Source: Eublepharis macularius
Lineage: Eukaryota > Chordata > Lepidosauria > Squamata > Eublepharidae
Assembly (NCBI RefSeq): GCF_028583425.1
Contig: NC_072805.1
Location: 18,300,001-18,364,000, forward strand
Direction of reading: 5' to 3'
Length of the DNA stretch: 64,000 nt
The position numbers and the translations under genes were made by a program. Shown here one piece after another: positions 1-11,330 of this stretch; positions within the stretch are counted from its first letter, which is position 1, and each line of letters starts with the position of its first letter. Under the pieces are notes generated by a model. That model did no database searches, was not told the DNA's origin, and worked only from the letters and a program-made list of their open reading frames with translations.

Positions 1-120
1 ACCATTTTTGCTGAGGGCGATTTAAACTTTAAAAAACTCCCCCCTTGTTCCAGCTGACCCAAAGTGATGTCATTGTGCAGTCTGAGTTCCACCACCTCTT
101 TTCCCAGAAAAAAAGCCCTG
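1..120. mobile_element. hAT MITE family A, 3' part cut by the window edge
   Basis: The segment ends GAAAAAAAGCCCTG at 120. It matches the right half of the 26532-26847 copy, including the CTGACCCAAAGTGATGTCAT stretch. The left end is outside the window, so no target duplication can be checked. Confidence 0.8.
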
Positions 121-850
121 CATTTGACCCTTCCCCTCTGGCCATTTTTTCCCATTCAGAATGGCCCCACTTCAGCTGCTTTTCCAAAACTGAGCTCCCA
201 AACTAGGGTTGCTGGAGATTTGGAGGATGGAGTAGGGCTGCCCGGTCCTCTGGTTGGGGGCGGTGGATCCCCCCTCCCAACCTCTGCCCCCTGCCACCAC
301 TCACCTGGCTGATGAGGTCGGGAAAGGCCCAGGGGATGGGGACGGGAAACAACAAACCTTCCAGGCCAGCGCATTCCAGTCACCTGTGACAACATCACTG
401 TCCGGGGTCTGAGCCCCAGCCCCCAGACTTGACAAGAGGGAACAGCAGGGGACAAAAGGGTGGCAGCAACTCCACCCCCCAAGCCGGCAACCAGGGCCAG
501 AACCTACCTACTCCATGGGGAAGGGGAAAAAGGCCAGTACCTCAGAGGGGTGGAGGGGGCAAGGAGAAACCAGCCAGCCCCACCCTCCAGGGGGAAGAGA
601 GGGGGCTAAGCAGGCTGGAGGGAAAGGGACACAGCAGGGAGAAGGTGGGTCCAGCAGCAGCAGCAGCAACCCAAGCAGAGCCCTTACCTGGCAGGGAGAG
701 GACGCCGCCGCTGCAGCCCAGAGCCACACCATGGCTAGAAGACAGCAGCCTGGCTCAGGAGTTGCTAGAAGCCAAGCCTCTCCAGGGGGGGGCTGCCACA
801 GGCATTCTGGGGGAGGAGATGGGTAACCCCGCCCAGCATTGCTGAGCAGG
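121..850. other. GC- and purine-rich stretch, no gene recognised
   Basis: Contains a short CAG run (652-670) and open frames on both strands that look compositional; a G-run at about 784-790 would link one + strand frame to the minisatellite frame only by a frameshift. Confidence 0.5.
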
Positions 851-1110
851 CAGCGCAGAAGCTGGCTAAGGCAGCTCCTCGTGAGCAGGGCCAGGCAAGC
901 CCAATAGCACAGAGGCTGGCTGGGGCAGCTCCTCGTGAGCAAGGCCAGGCAAGCTCAGTAGCTCAGAGGCTGGCTGGGGCAGCTCCTCAGGAGCAAGGCC
1001 AGGCAAGCCCAATAGCACAGAGGCTGGCCGGGGCAGCTCCTCGTGAGCAAGGCCAGGCAAGCTCAATAGCACAAGGGCTGGCTGGGGCAGCTCCTCGTGA
1101 GCAAGGCCAA
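851..1110 (+). repeat. 54-bp minisatellite, about 4.8 units
   Basis: Units read GCTGGCTGGGGCAGCTCCTC then GTGAGCAAGGCCAGGCAAGC then a CAATAGCACAGAG-like tail. The period is 18 codons and an open frame runs through on both strands. It lies in a GC-rich region with a CAG run at 652-670. Confidence 0.9.
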
Positions 1111-1277
1111 GGAGCCCTCAGCTGGGGATGGCTCGCACTCAACCCCACCCTGCCAGCATGGCAAAAGGGCCCAGGAGGGATTAGTGGTTGGAGGGAAACA
1201 CCTGGAGGAATGCACAGCTGGGCCCAGTCAGGAGAGGGAACAAGCCTGGAAGGAGGGCGGGGTGGAGAAAGGAAACC

Positions 1278-1284
1278 CTATAAA
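1278..1284 (+). promoter_or_regulatory. TATA-like box in GC-rich DNA
   Basis: CCCTATAAAGGGTGG stands out in otherwise GC-rich sequence. No transcript or LTR boundary could be tied to it. Confidence 0.2.
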
Positions 1285-1654
1285 GGGTGGCTGGGAAGAG
1301 CTCTGCGGTGGTGGGTGTGAGTGAGGAGTGATGATGTGGAGTGAGAGCAGTAGGATGCAAGGGTGGAGGCTTGGAGGAGAGTTCTGGAAGGAGGAGATGG
1401 AGGACACAGAGGGTAAGCAGGCCAGGTTGAGCAGGCCAGCGAGTGGACTGAGAGGGAGTCTGGGTGAGGTATACCGCCCCTCCTTCCACAGAGCAGGGTC
1501 CTGCAGAGTCCCTGGCCCCCCTGTGATGTCAGGAGCAGACCGCCCAGTGCCACGCCCAGCGGCAGCTGCGGCAAGCCCTGACAATCACTTCCTTGAGTGA
1601 CATCATCCCGCCCAGCCAGGAACGTGTGCAATGCCAGGTCCTCCCCCTCCTGCT

Positions 1655-1850
1655 GGGAGGGTAAAGGGACTTGGCAACCTTGAGCTGGAGCCTGGGGAGG
1701 GCAGTGTTTAGGGAGGGGAGAGGAAGGAGCTCAGGGGGGTATAATGCTATAATAGAGTCCACCCTCCAAAGCAGCCATTTTCTCCTGGGGAACTGATCTC
1801 TGTAGTCTGAGATTACTTGTAATTCCAGGAGATCTCTAGGCTCCACTGGG
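1655..1850. mobile_element. hAT MITE family N, degenerate copy
   Basis: It contains the family blocks ACTTGGCAACC, GGTATAATGCTATAATAGAGTCCACC and CTGGGGAACTGATCTCTG. The ends are not clean. Confidence 0.65.
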
Positions 1851-1929
1851 AACTCAAAAACAAAGGGAACCCCCGGAGAGAGGAACAACACAAAATACAG
1901 AATCTGGGGAACAACAATAAATTACCAAT

Positions 1930-2465
1930 CAATTGAAAGTTAATTTTTATATATATATTTTTGCTTGTGTAAAGTGCTGAAGTGCAAATGCATATATATC
2001 AATTCAAAGTGCAGTTATGAACAATAATAATGAGGTAGTCTGTCAATCCAGAAGTAATACAATATATACAATCTCAACTGGTGGATAGAGAGTACACAAG
2101 GATGGGGAGAAACGTCCCGCTTGAGATGAAATTCAGACCATCAGTCCAAGGAACACTGCCGGCGGGCTTATGCGCAAATTTCCCTTTCCCGTTTCGTTCT
2201 TACTTCTTCTTGGGCATAATTCAATGGACTATGATGGAAGTTTTTATGCGATATTAATTAATACATTATTTCTTATAAAACATAGTGTCTTGTATAGTAA
2301 TTCATATGCATACTCACTGCTCACAGGTATCTCTCCTCACACCTCACTCTAAACAATAAAATCCATCTCTATTCCTTGGGAAAGCGACCCGACCTAAGTT
2401 TACTGAGAATCCAAGAAACGCTTCAATTCCCTGAAGAAGGCATTCACAAGTGACATGTGAGGAGA
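1930..2465. repeat. Dispersed repeat related to the centre of 28016-28638
   Basis: It shares TTCCCGTTTC...GGGCAT and CATACTCACTG-CTCACAG blocks in the same order with 28222-28360. Class unknown; possibly a retroelement terminus. Confidence 0.35.
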
Positions 2466-2469
2466 TATT

Positions 2470-3720
2470 TACTGGAGGGAAAAGTTGTGATTGCCTTCCC
2501 TTGGAGAGATCCTTAAAAGAAATCCTATGAGGAGGGTGAAACTGAGAGAAACCAAAGTAAACAGCATCCTTTGGCTGTCAAAGGCAAGGGAAGAAGAACT
2601 CGAAGAAGCCTGTTTGTTATTGCTGCCAGAAACTAATCCTTCTACCCCTCTGGCATTCAAAATGATAGTTTATGGGCCAGGGAGGATTGTGTGTGTGCAA
2701 AAGCAAATATTGAGATTAAATGCCTTGCTTTTAGGAGCTGTAAAAAGAAGGCGGGGCCCATTCTATGAAAGGCTAGTATTGTCAGAGACGGTGTGATAAG
2801 CATCTTTGGATGGATGGAAAGAATGGCCTGAAACTTTGCTGATCTTAGCTGAAGAAAGGCATCATTCCTGTTCAAAGAATAATTAAGAAGTGTGTCCACA
2901 GCAGTGTGAGCCTCAAAGCAAGTGTTATATGGGGGGAGGGGACTATGGGGCATGAAACAACCTATGAAAACAAACCCTGAAAGTCCAAATTGTTACAGGT
3001 GGCTGCATACCTTTTTGTGCTGTTAGTGGATCTGAAAGAGGGCCCAGATTTAGGAATCTGGCTGTTTGGAGATCTGCCTGTTGATCTGAAGGGGCCAAAT
3101 CTCTGGAATTAAGAGGAGGAAAAAAATCAGTTTGGAAGTCTCCTGAGAACTGAGCTTGTTTGCGAGAGATTGCTGGCGTAAGCATTTCACGCTGATCCCG
3201 GCTGGAATACTGTGAGAACAGCCAATTTCTCTCCTGCGGGTTTCAGAAGCTGGAAGCACCAGGGTCAAAGGAGGGCGGAAGAAAGATTTAGCGCTATAAA
3301 TGTCCAGCCAAAAAAACGTTGAGGGTAGGATTTTTTCCCCCTCCCGCTTCTGCTGTGGTTGGCCAACATCAGAGACAATCAAATGGAAGGAAAGATCCTC
3401 CAAATGGCTTCTATAATAACCTCTGGTTATTGTTGTCGTTATAATTATTGTTGCTATTAACAATATATTTTTGCTGCCTGGTCTTCTTGTATTCTGTTTT
3501 GAAATGCTTAGGGTTCCTACTGATTTCTACATTTTATGTCCATTTGCTGTTTGTTTTCACAAAGTTTGTTTTGCCTCTTTACTGTATTTCTGGTTTTGTT
3601 GTTGAGACCAGCAATTAGCTGAAAATAGAGGTTGTACATACCTATCATCAACCTGTTGATCATATAACATCCATTCCTTTCAATAGGCCTGCCAGGCACC
3701 AGCTGCTCAAATGCCACCCC
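2470..3720. other. No gene or clear repeat seen
   Basis: Unique-looking sequence with no recognisable coding motif, SINE box or terminal repeats. Confidence 0.4.
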
Positions 3721-3724
3721 TATG

Positions 3725-3790
3725 TAGGGTAAGGTTGCCAGCAGTGTCTTGGCAGATGCTGGGGGATCTTGAAGGTGGTGCCTGGGGAAG
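3725..3790. mobile_element. hAT MITE family N fragment
   Basis: Begins TAGGGTAAGGTTGCCAGC and contains GGTGGTGCCTGGGGAAG, matching the first part of the family; the remainder is not seen. Confidence 0.4.
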
Positions 3791-4092
3791 GTGGACCTTC
3801 TTGAGTGCTAGGACGAGAGGGCAGAGGCTGCAGAGAATGGTGGGGCATTTTTGAAGAGCGGAGGACCTTTATTTGAATTTCGTTCCTGGCAAAACGCCTG
3901 CACTGCTGAGAGTTTCATGTCTTACTCATCTTCCAGTGGTGGCTTTTTCAATGGGGGAGCCACATCACAGCCATCAGCCCTGGGGCCATATTGGGAAACA
4001 GTGTTCAGAAGAGCCACTGGTGGCATGTCAAAGTGCCACGTGTGGTATCCAAACAATTGGTTATCACTGCCCTGATCCAAAACTCTTACCAC

Positions 4093-4519
4093 CAGGGCAC
4101 ATTTCAAGGAGGAATGCACAGGAACGCAGTTCCGGCAGTTCCCCAAAGAGGTCACATGTCAGGTGGCCCCACCCACCTGACTCTTGGCCATTTGGGGCCC
4201 GTTTTGGGCTGGATTGGGGCCAAAACAGCCCAGATTGGGCCTCTGACGGGTGGTGGATCACTCTCCCACTCAGCAACGGCCTGATCCTGACCATTTTGGG
4301 CCACTTTTTGCCATTTTGGGCCCAATTTCGTCCCTGAATGGCCAGGATTGGGTCCAAAACAGCCAGGATAGGTGATGTCAGGAGGTGTGGCATATGCAAA
4401 TCAGTTATGCTAATGACACACTTCCGGTGATGTCAAGGGGTGTAACATATGCTAATGAGCTCTGCTACTGAGTTATGCTAATGAGTTCCTCCAGCTCTTT
4501 TTCTATGAAATGACCCCTA
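4093..4519 (-). mobile_element. hAT MITE family B, inverted copy
   Basis: Reverse-complement relative of the 7175-7612 element, sharing the CATATGCAAATCAGTTATGC, ACCTGACTCTTGGCC and AAATGACCCCT segments. Flanks CTTACCAC and CTTCCCCT agree at only 5 of 8, so the ends are decayed. Confidence 0.8.
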
Positions 4520-5681
4520 CTTCCCCTTTATTCCACACCGGCTCAAAGTGCCAAGGGGGTGGCAACGTATGACTTACCATTCGTGGCTGTCATACGGCTA
4601 AGTGTGTTGGGTTGGGGAAAGGAATGGTAAACTACCCTGTAAAAACTTCACTGCGAGAATCTGCAGATCTCTCCCAACGCGCTATAGGACAGTAAGGCCT
4701 GGAGGGGGACGATCTACGGAGTAGCCGAGGGTCGGACGCGACTGTGTGGCTTGGATCGGATCAGACCCCTACTTACCACTATACCAAACCAGCTTTCTGT
4801 GTTGAAGCAGCCTTGGTCTTGACATCACCTACCGTTAGGCAGAATCTACCAGGTTCGTGTGGCTATGTCATGATGACTAACAGCCAGGGGTAGACCTATC
4901 CTCCCATAAATTAGCCCAACCTCCTTTCCTAACAACATAGTGTTCAAGGACTCAGCATATTAAAAAGAATACAGCCAAGTACATGACAGATGGGGCTTGG
5001 AAGGAGGTTACAGTTCTATTCTAAGCAGAGTTACTCCCTTCTAAGTTTGTTAAAGTCACTGGGCTCAGAAAAGCATCTCTTTGCTTAGGGCTGCGTTGTC
5101 TCAGGCCAAGGGAGAGGATGAAGCGAGGGAACAGAATCGTCAAAGAGCGGTCCCAGCGTATGTCTTGCCCTTGTACAGAAGAAATGCAACCGAGCTTTTA
5201 TTGCATAGCTCAGCTGGTGTGCAGCTGGATGAATCTGCTTCTTTTCAGAACACCTAATTAATTAGATTTCAAATGGATGGACGGGCCCTGGTGAGAGAAT
5301 CAGGGTTACCAAATACCCTCCGGAGATCGAGCAGGAAATGCGAAGCAGAGATCGCTCTTGGGAATAACGTGACAAAAACTGAAGACGTGACAGCTTATCT
5401 CTTCAGGGACCGCCACAGTATTCAGGTGCTGACGGCACAGTTCATCATCTTTTGTCCACATGCACACTGTTAATGACACAGACTGCAGCAACGCAAGTCT
5501 CTGTGGATTCTAGCCTCACACAACCTTAACAATCACACAAGAGTAAGATTCAAACAATTCTACAACCCCACCCCCAACTCTCTTTCCTTGCAGCCAAATG
5601 GTAGTTGCAGGGAACGTCTTTCCCAAGCACCACAAGGCCTGGTTTGGATCAGGGCCACAGTGGGAGGGGAGAAGGCTTCAA

Positions 5682-6312
5682 GAGGGTTGCCAACTCTGAC
5701 TCGGGAAATTCCTGGAGATTTGCAGGTGGTGCCATGGAAGGGCAGAATGTGGGTGGGGAGGGAGCTCGGTGAGGATGTGATATCACTCTAGGTTGTCTGT
5801 GTACCATACTGTCCGCCCTCTGAAGCAGTCATTTCCGCCAGGGTCATAGATCCAGAGGAATTAGCCGTGTTAGTCTGTAGTCACAACATAGTAAAGAGTC
5901 CAGTAGCACCTTTAAGACTAACCAACTTTATTGTAGCATAAGCTTTCGAGAACCACAGCTCTCTTCGTCAGATGCATCTGATGATGCATCTGACGAAGAG
6001 AGCTGTGGTTCTTGAAAGCTTATGCTACAATAAAATTGCATCTGATAAAGAGAGCTGTGGTTCTCGGAAGCTTATGCTACAATAAAGTTGCATCTGACGA
6101 AGAGAGCTGTGGTTCTCAGAAGCTTATGCTACAATAAAGTTGCATCTGACGAAGAGAGCTGTGGCTCTCGGAAGCTTATGCTACAATAAAGTTGGTTAGT
6201 CTTAAAGGTGCTACTGGACTCTTTACTATTTCCTCCAGGGGAGCTGATCTCTGTAGCCTGGAATTCAGTTGTAATTCCAGAAGAACTCCATGTCCTACCT
6301 GGAAGTTGGTAA
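5682..6312. mobile_element. hAT MITE family N split by a Penelope-like insertion
   Basis: Left part 5682-5843 (GGGTTGCCAACTCTGACTC...) and right part 6228-6312 (CTCCAGGGGAGCTGATCTCTG...GTTGGTAAACCT) are the two sides of one family N copy. The 384 bp between them are a separate insertion with a 13-bp duplication. Confidence 0.75.
5844..6227. mobile_element. Penelope-like insertion with four 52-bp tandem units and hammerhead-like cores
   Basis: Outer inverted arms (GTCCAGTAGCACCTTTAAGAC / CTTAAAGGTGCTACTGGACT) enclose one - strand unit (about 5935-5977) and four + strand units starting at 5986, 6038, 6090 and 6142, exactly 52 bp apart. Flanks ATTTCCGCCAGGG (5831-5843) and ATTTCCTCCAGGG (6228-6240) are a 13-bp duplication with one mismatch. 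Unit 1 (CTGACGA at 5990, GAAA at 6014) and the - strand unit (GAAA at 5944-5947, CTGACGA at 5965-5971, read in reverse) keep both hammerhead core boxes around a stem; units 2-4 have lost one box. Assignment to Penelope-like elements rests on this architecture and is inference. Confidence 0.7.
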
Positions 6313-6457
6313 ACCTAGACTTCAGCCTTTCCTTTGCCATTTTCCCAACCTGAAATGGCCCCAGGAGGGCAGTATTTGCTCCACTGGAGGGGGGATACAT
6401 GTGCAATATTTAGCACACATCAGCAACTCCGACCCAATTTTTGTCCAAACATATTGT

Positions 6458-6560
6458 ATAGTTTGGACCTACATGACACCTTAAAGATAAACAGATTTAC
6501 AGTGGCATGAACTTCCATGGACAAGAGCTCGCTTTGCTGGATGCATCAAGAGCATTTCAG
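6458..6560 (-). mobile_element. Old Penelope-like fragment
   Basis: CTACATGACACCTTAAAGAT...AGATTTACAGTGGCATGAAC resembles the arm consensus of the same group, highly diverged. Confidence 0.35.
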
Positions 6561-6704
6561 TTGGCAACTATTTATTTCATTCATTTATTTAATGGTTAAA
6601 ATAATACCGTACAGTTAGACTAACAAAACTGAGATTATATCATTGGAAAGGAACCAGTTTTGCATAGTCTAAAATACTCTGGATGTCTGTTCCAATAATC
6701 AAGA

Positions 6705-6810
6705 AATTACAGGGTTGTTGTGAAGATAAAATGAAGGAAAGGAGAACAATGTGAGCTGCTTTAGATCCCCATTGGGAAGAAAAGCAGAGTATAATAAAGT
6801 AAATTTAAAA
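6705..6810 (+). mobile_element. tRNA-SINE 3' fragment
   Basis: ACAGGGTTGTTGTGAAGATAA through ATCCCCATTGGGAAG to a TAATAAAGTAAAT tail. Confidence 0.65.
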
Positions 6811-7174
6811 AATAACTAAAGTCCATGTTGATTGATAGAAGAGTGCCTTCCCATACTTAGAATGACATTTTTTCCTAAATGCACCCATCAACACAACGTC
6901 TAAAGCCATTCTTTGGTTGTTGACACAGATTAATCCTTTGAAGATTTTGCCCAATCTATTTTAGCAGCGAACAACGGATTTGTTTTTAATAGTTTATTGC
7001 TAAATTGAATATTTACATAGATACAATGCAGTAAAATCCCTCATGAATCAGATGGTAACCTGACCCAGTAATTGTTTGGATAACTGAACAAATAATTTGT
7101 GACCTACTTGTCTGTCTAGTTACACACACACACGTGTGCATACACTAGAACACAGAAAAATGGTTAATTGTAGG

Positions 7175-7612
7175 CAGGGGTCATTTCGTAGAAAAAGAAC
7201 TGGAAGAACTCATTAGCACAACTCATTAGCATACGTCATGCCCCTTGACATCACCGGAAGTGTATCATTAACATAACTGATTTGCATATGCCACACCCCC
7301 TGACATCAGCTAGCCTGGCTGTTTTGGGCCCAATCCCGGCCATTCAGGGCCAAAATTGGGCCCGAAATGGCAAAAGGGGGCTGAAAATGGCCAAAAAGGG
7401 GCCCCAAATGGTCAGGATCAGACCGCTGCCGAGCGAGAGAGTGATCCACCACCCATCAGAGGCCCAATCCAGGCCGTTTCAGCCCCAATCCAGACCAAAA
7501 TGGGCCAAAAATGGCCAAGAGTCAGGTGGGTGGGGCCACCTGACATGATGTGACCTCTTTGGGGAACTGCTGGAACTGCGTTCCTGCGCATTCCCCCTCA
7601 AAATGAGCCCTG
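7175..7612 (+). mobile_element. hAT MITE family B with perfect target duplication
   Basis: 438 bp starting CAGGGGTCATTT and ending AAAATGAGCCCTG, flanked by identical ATTGTAGG at 7167-7174 and 7613-7620. It has purine-rich GGGCCAAAA-type internal repeats and no transposase. Confidence 0.92.
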
Positions 7613-8444
7613 ATTGTAGGCTCATAGGACAATGAAATGTCTTTTTTGGTATCCATTGAGTTTTTGCAATTTGCAATCTGAATGTTGCATATGGAAATAG
7701 TGGGCTGAGCAAGTCCGAGTTAGGGATAAGTGAATGGTTCTGCATTCTGTTTGGGAGTTAACTATGCCGTGCTTTCCACTTGTATCGTCTGGTTTAACTC
7801 GGACAGGTTCCAAAATTAACTTTGGAACTGGTGCATGTGAGATTGGATGTAGACTTTCCCCCCCTTACGAGTTACTGATGTGCAAGAGAACACGAGCACC
7901 CGGATTAAACGAATCTTGACATGGGCTGCATGATTTAATTTATGCACGTTTATGCTCCTGAGCATTGATAATTTGGAAGGAGCAGACAGGAGTGGAGCTC
8001 TTCAGCAAACTGCATATTCACAGCGGGTTGTAAGAACAGCCGATTGCTAACTGATCACTGTTTCTCTGGAGGTCAGATCGAGGCATTCAGAAACCCCAAA
8101 TCCAAGGGAGAAATTCAGAGAAGGGGGATTTGATAAGCATCTCTGGTCTGACTGCACAAGCAGCTCCAAAGGGCCACTTGGGGTGGGGCAACATTTGAAG
8201 GGCAGCACACTGCCCTCAGGTGCCTTGCAGTATCCCAGGGCTGGTTACCTTTTTAACATTGTCTGTAACTTTTTACAGTGCTTTTACTTTGAGTGCTACT
8301 TTGCAAACTGAAAAGGTGACCTAGTTGACTTATGCATTTAACTAAGTAAAGAAATAAAGAAATAATACTATTTTATTGAAAGGGGGATGTTGTAAAGACT
8401 ACAGAGCAAATGCATGTGGGATGCTTTGAAAACTCAAAAACAGC

Positions 8445-8635
8445 AGTCCTCAGTGCGGTGCCTAAGGGCACCACAGCACTCATTGACGTGCTTCCCACTT
8501 GCTTCTTCCTCAAAGCATCCCTTTCATTTCACCACCTCACTGGAGTAGAAGATGCTTCAGAAAAGCCCTTAAGGCATTCCTTCTGTGTCTGCAGGGAGCA
8601 CCAATCAGCTGCCTCCATTATGGAATCTCCCAACA
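8445..8635 (+). repeat. Dispersed repeat, copy 1
   Basis: Shares TCCTCAGTG-GG-GC, AAGGGCACC, TTTCACCACCTCACTGGAG and AGCTGCCTCCAT in order with 18170-18440. Class unknown. Confidence 0.5.
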
Positions 8636-8649
8636 TTGTGTGATCAGAC

Positions 8650-8905
8650 ATAATAATAATGACATTCAATTTATATATCGCCCTTCAGAACAATTTAACG
8701 CCCGCTCAGAGCGGTTTACAAAGTGTGTTATTATTATCCTCGCGACAATCACTCTGCAAGGTGGGTGGGGCTGAGAGAGCTCCGGGAAGCTGTGACCGAC
8801 CCAAAGTCACCCAGCAGGCTTCAAGCAGAGGCGTGGGGAATCAAACCCTGTTTTCCAGATTAGAGTCCTGCTGCTCTTAACCACTGCACCAAACTGGTTC
8901 TCTTT
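8650..8905 (-). mobile_element. Sauria-like tRNA-derived SINE
   Basis: - strand: GAACCAGTTTGGTGCAGTGG head, B-box-like GGTTTGATTCC, CTCTCTCAGCCCCACCCACC body and a TATATAAATTGAATG(TCATTATTATTA) tail. Confidence 0.85.
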
Positions 8906-9394
8906 TGCTGTGCTGCCCACTATCTGGTCTCAAAATTCCAAAAGAACGGCCAATAGTTCAACAAAGTGCTACATAAAAAGGGCCATAATGGTGTACTGGT
9001 TAGATGAGTGGCTGATTCACGTGATACACAGTACAGTCCTAAACACAGTTACACTCGTCTAAATCTGTTCAAGTCAATGAGCCTAGAAAGGTATAACTCA
9101 GTTCAGGATGGCACTGCATAAGGACTTAGTATCAGATGTGCAATGGAAATTCCATGCCGTCCAAATGCATGCCGGTCTAATTCTGATCACAACCATGGCA
9201 CGTAGATAGAATCAGCTTCTGTCTTCTCCAACCCCACTCCGGTTTCTCATCCTAAAATGACCTCCAGGAACTTTTTCCATTACACCTAATTTACTCAGTA
9301 GAGCAAATAGCAGCTCCCTGGGGTATTTCAGGATGCAAAAAGAGCATCAGTGGCTACAGCGGGGAGTTTGTATTGTATGAATCAGCCTTAGGAT

Positions 9395-9505
9395 TGGGGA
9401 AAATCAATTTCAAATCCCCTTGCTACCATGGATGCTCACTGGGTAACCTTGGCCTAAACTACTTCACAGGTCTGTTGTGTGGAAGAGAGAATCATATATA
9501 CAACC
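9395..9505 (+). mobile_element. tRNA-SINE fragment
   Basis: ATTTCAAATCCCC...CCATGGATGCTCACTGGGTAACCTTGG is the B box plus body of the common lizard tRNA-SINE; both ends are missing. Confidence 0.55.
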
Positions 9506-9609
9506 TTATTTATTTATGTCATTTATCGTCTGCCTTTCTCACTGAGACTCGAGGCAGATTACATAGTGTGAGATTAGTACAATCAGTATCAAGGATATTT
9601 CCATACAGT

Positions 9610-9758
9610 GGTTGCTTCCACACGCATTGGATAATGCACTTTCAATGCTCTTTAATGATTATTCAGAAATGGGTTTTCATGTGTGGAACACAAAATCCAC
9701 TTCTAAAGGACTTCTAAAGTGCATTGAAAGTGCATTATTCAACGTGTGTGGAAATGGC
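9610..9758. mobile_element. Palindromic MITE, TTCCACAC-type ends
   Basis: Inverted arms GTTGCTTCCACACGCATTGG / ...GTGTGTGGAAATGGCC with internal AATGCACTTTCAATGC / GCATTGAAAGTGCATT pairs. The interior has no coding capacity. Confidence 0.75.
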
Positions 9759-10934
9759 CAGTATCAGGGACAGTTCCATAAACAATGCCATAGGGTAAAT
9801 AAATACAAGTCTACAAAGACATAGCTTTAGCAAGGATCCAATACAGAATTGAAGAACTGCTGAAACAGAACATAATCCTAGGACTGACACACACATATAT
9901 ATCCATGCATGTTCTTGAATTAGCGGGTGGGGCGGGGGAGGTTAGGTCACTGGGCTGGCCAGAAATAGCAGTGGCAATTCTATCCTAAGCATCCTTGCTG
10001 CTTGATTTCTTTTTCCAGAGGAGGGGTGAATAGGTGAAGTTGTCATGCTGCCACATCCCCATGTACCCCAGAACTGGAGCCCACCTGTACCTGGTTGTTC
10101 CTGAAGGAATCTTGTGGAGAGACCCCATCATTCCTGTGCTGGTACAAACTGTTCTACCTCTTCTTATCCTGTTTGCATTTGTCTAGGCAGAGCAGAGAAT
10201 GATCAGTTGCAATAAGGACTCTTGTCTGTTTAATGCCTAAGTCAGGCAGGATCATTAACCTTGGGGAAGGGCAGGGATTAAAAAAAAATGATAGCTAGAT
10301 GAATGCTTGATATTACTGTCTCATACTCACATGCACAAAAAGTAACTTATGGCTTCCAACAAAAGGGGGTGTAAAGGCTGGTCTGGTTTAAATTCCACAG
10401 CTGCATGAACAAGCTCTTTGTTCCCCAAATCCTGCCACGTTTATTGGGAAACATTAAAACAGCCGTGACACCTTTATAATCGCACAGAACCTAAATATTA
10501 AACCTACCCGTGGTCAGCCATAGGTTTGCTTGTCCCCAAAACACACATCATTACACAATAGAGCCATTTGTGCAAGAACAGTCATCAATGGGAATTTATT
10601 GGCTCAGTAATAGGGAGAGTCAAAGCTGGTTAAGGCGCTGTCACTTATTCCCGAGTTTTATGAATGTTGCATTAAGTTATTATTACTTTGTCTCTTATGC
10701 TTGCATTAGATCAGAGGTTTTAATAAACACATTGTATGGGAAACACAGGCTATGGACACACCAATGTATTTGGTATAAGAGGACCCAGTTTGCTTTTGGT
10801 AGCTGTAGCATTCACCCTATCCAACATCAGCCGCATGATAACTGTACAGTTGTTTATTTTACTTCATGTAAAAAAAACCCTTTTCACCTCACTGGGGACT
10901 CAAAGTAGCTTTCAACATGCTATCCTTCTCCATG

Positions 10935-11150
10935 GTCACAGATCCAGAGAAGTTAGCCATGTTAGTCTATAGTTGCAAAACAGTAAAAAGTCCAGTAGCA
11001 CCTTTAAGACTAACCAACTTTATTAAGGCATAAGCTTTCGAGAACCACAGCTCTCTTCGTCAGATGCTTCTGACAAAGAGGGCTGTGGTTCTCGAAAGCT
11101 TATGCCTCGATAAAGTTGGTTAGTCTTAAAGGTGCTACTGGACTTTTGAC
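10935..11150. mobile_element. Penelope-like head-to-head insertion
   Basis: Same family as 5844-6227: inverted arms meet near 11068. Flanks CCTTCTCCATG (10924-10934) and CCTTCTCCGTG (11151-11161), 10 of 11 identical. The - strand arm keeps CTGACGA (11057-11063) and GAAA (11036-11039); the + arm reads CTGACAA. Confidence 0.7.
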
Positions 11151-11161
11151 CCTTCTCCGTG

Positions 11162-11330
11162 TCATCCTCCGAACAACCTTGTAAGGAGGGTTAGACTAAA
11201 GAGGGTTAGGCTAAGAAGGTGGGACTGGCCCAGGTCACCAAGCCAGTTTCCATGGCAGAGTGAAGATTCGAACCTGGGTTTTTCAAGTCCTAGTCCAACA
11301 CCGTAACCAGTATACCACAAGGGGGATGGA
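11162..11330 (-). mobile_element. tRNA-derived SINE, 3' incomplete
   Basis: - strand: GTGGTATACTGGTTACGGTG head, GGTTCGAATCTTCACTC B box and a CTTGGTGACCTGGGCC body. Confidence 0.78.

Noticed and set aside
860..1110. CRISPR array
   Set aside because: Direct repeats are contiguous without unique spacers and the genome is vertebrate.
2186..2222. Hammerhead-like motif on the - strand (also 28222-28252)
   Set aside because: GAAACGGG is present, but the other box reads CCCANGA instead of CTGANGA and no convincing stem II forms.
10510..10908. 132-residue open frame as an exon
   Set aside because: No recognisable domain, no good splice context, and composition like the surrounding noncoding DNA.
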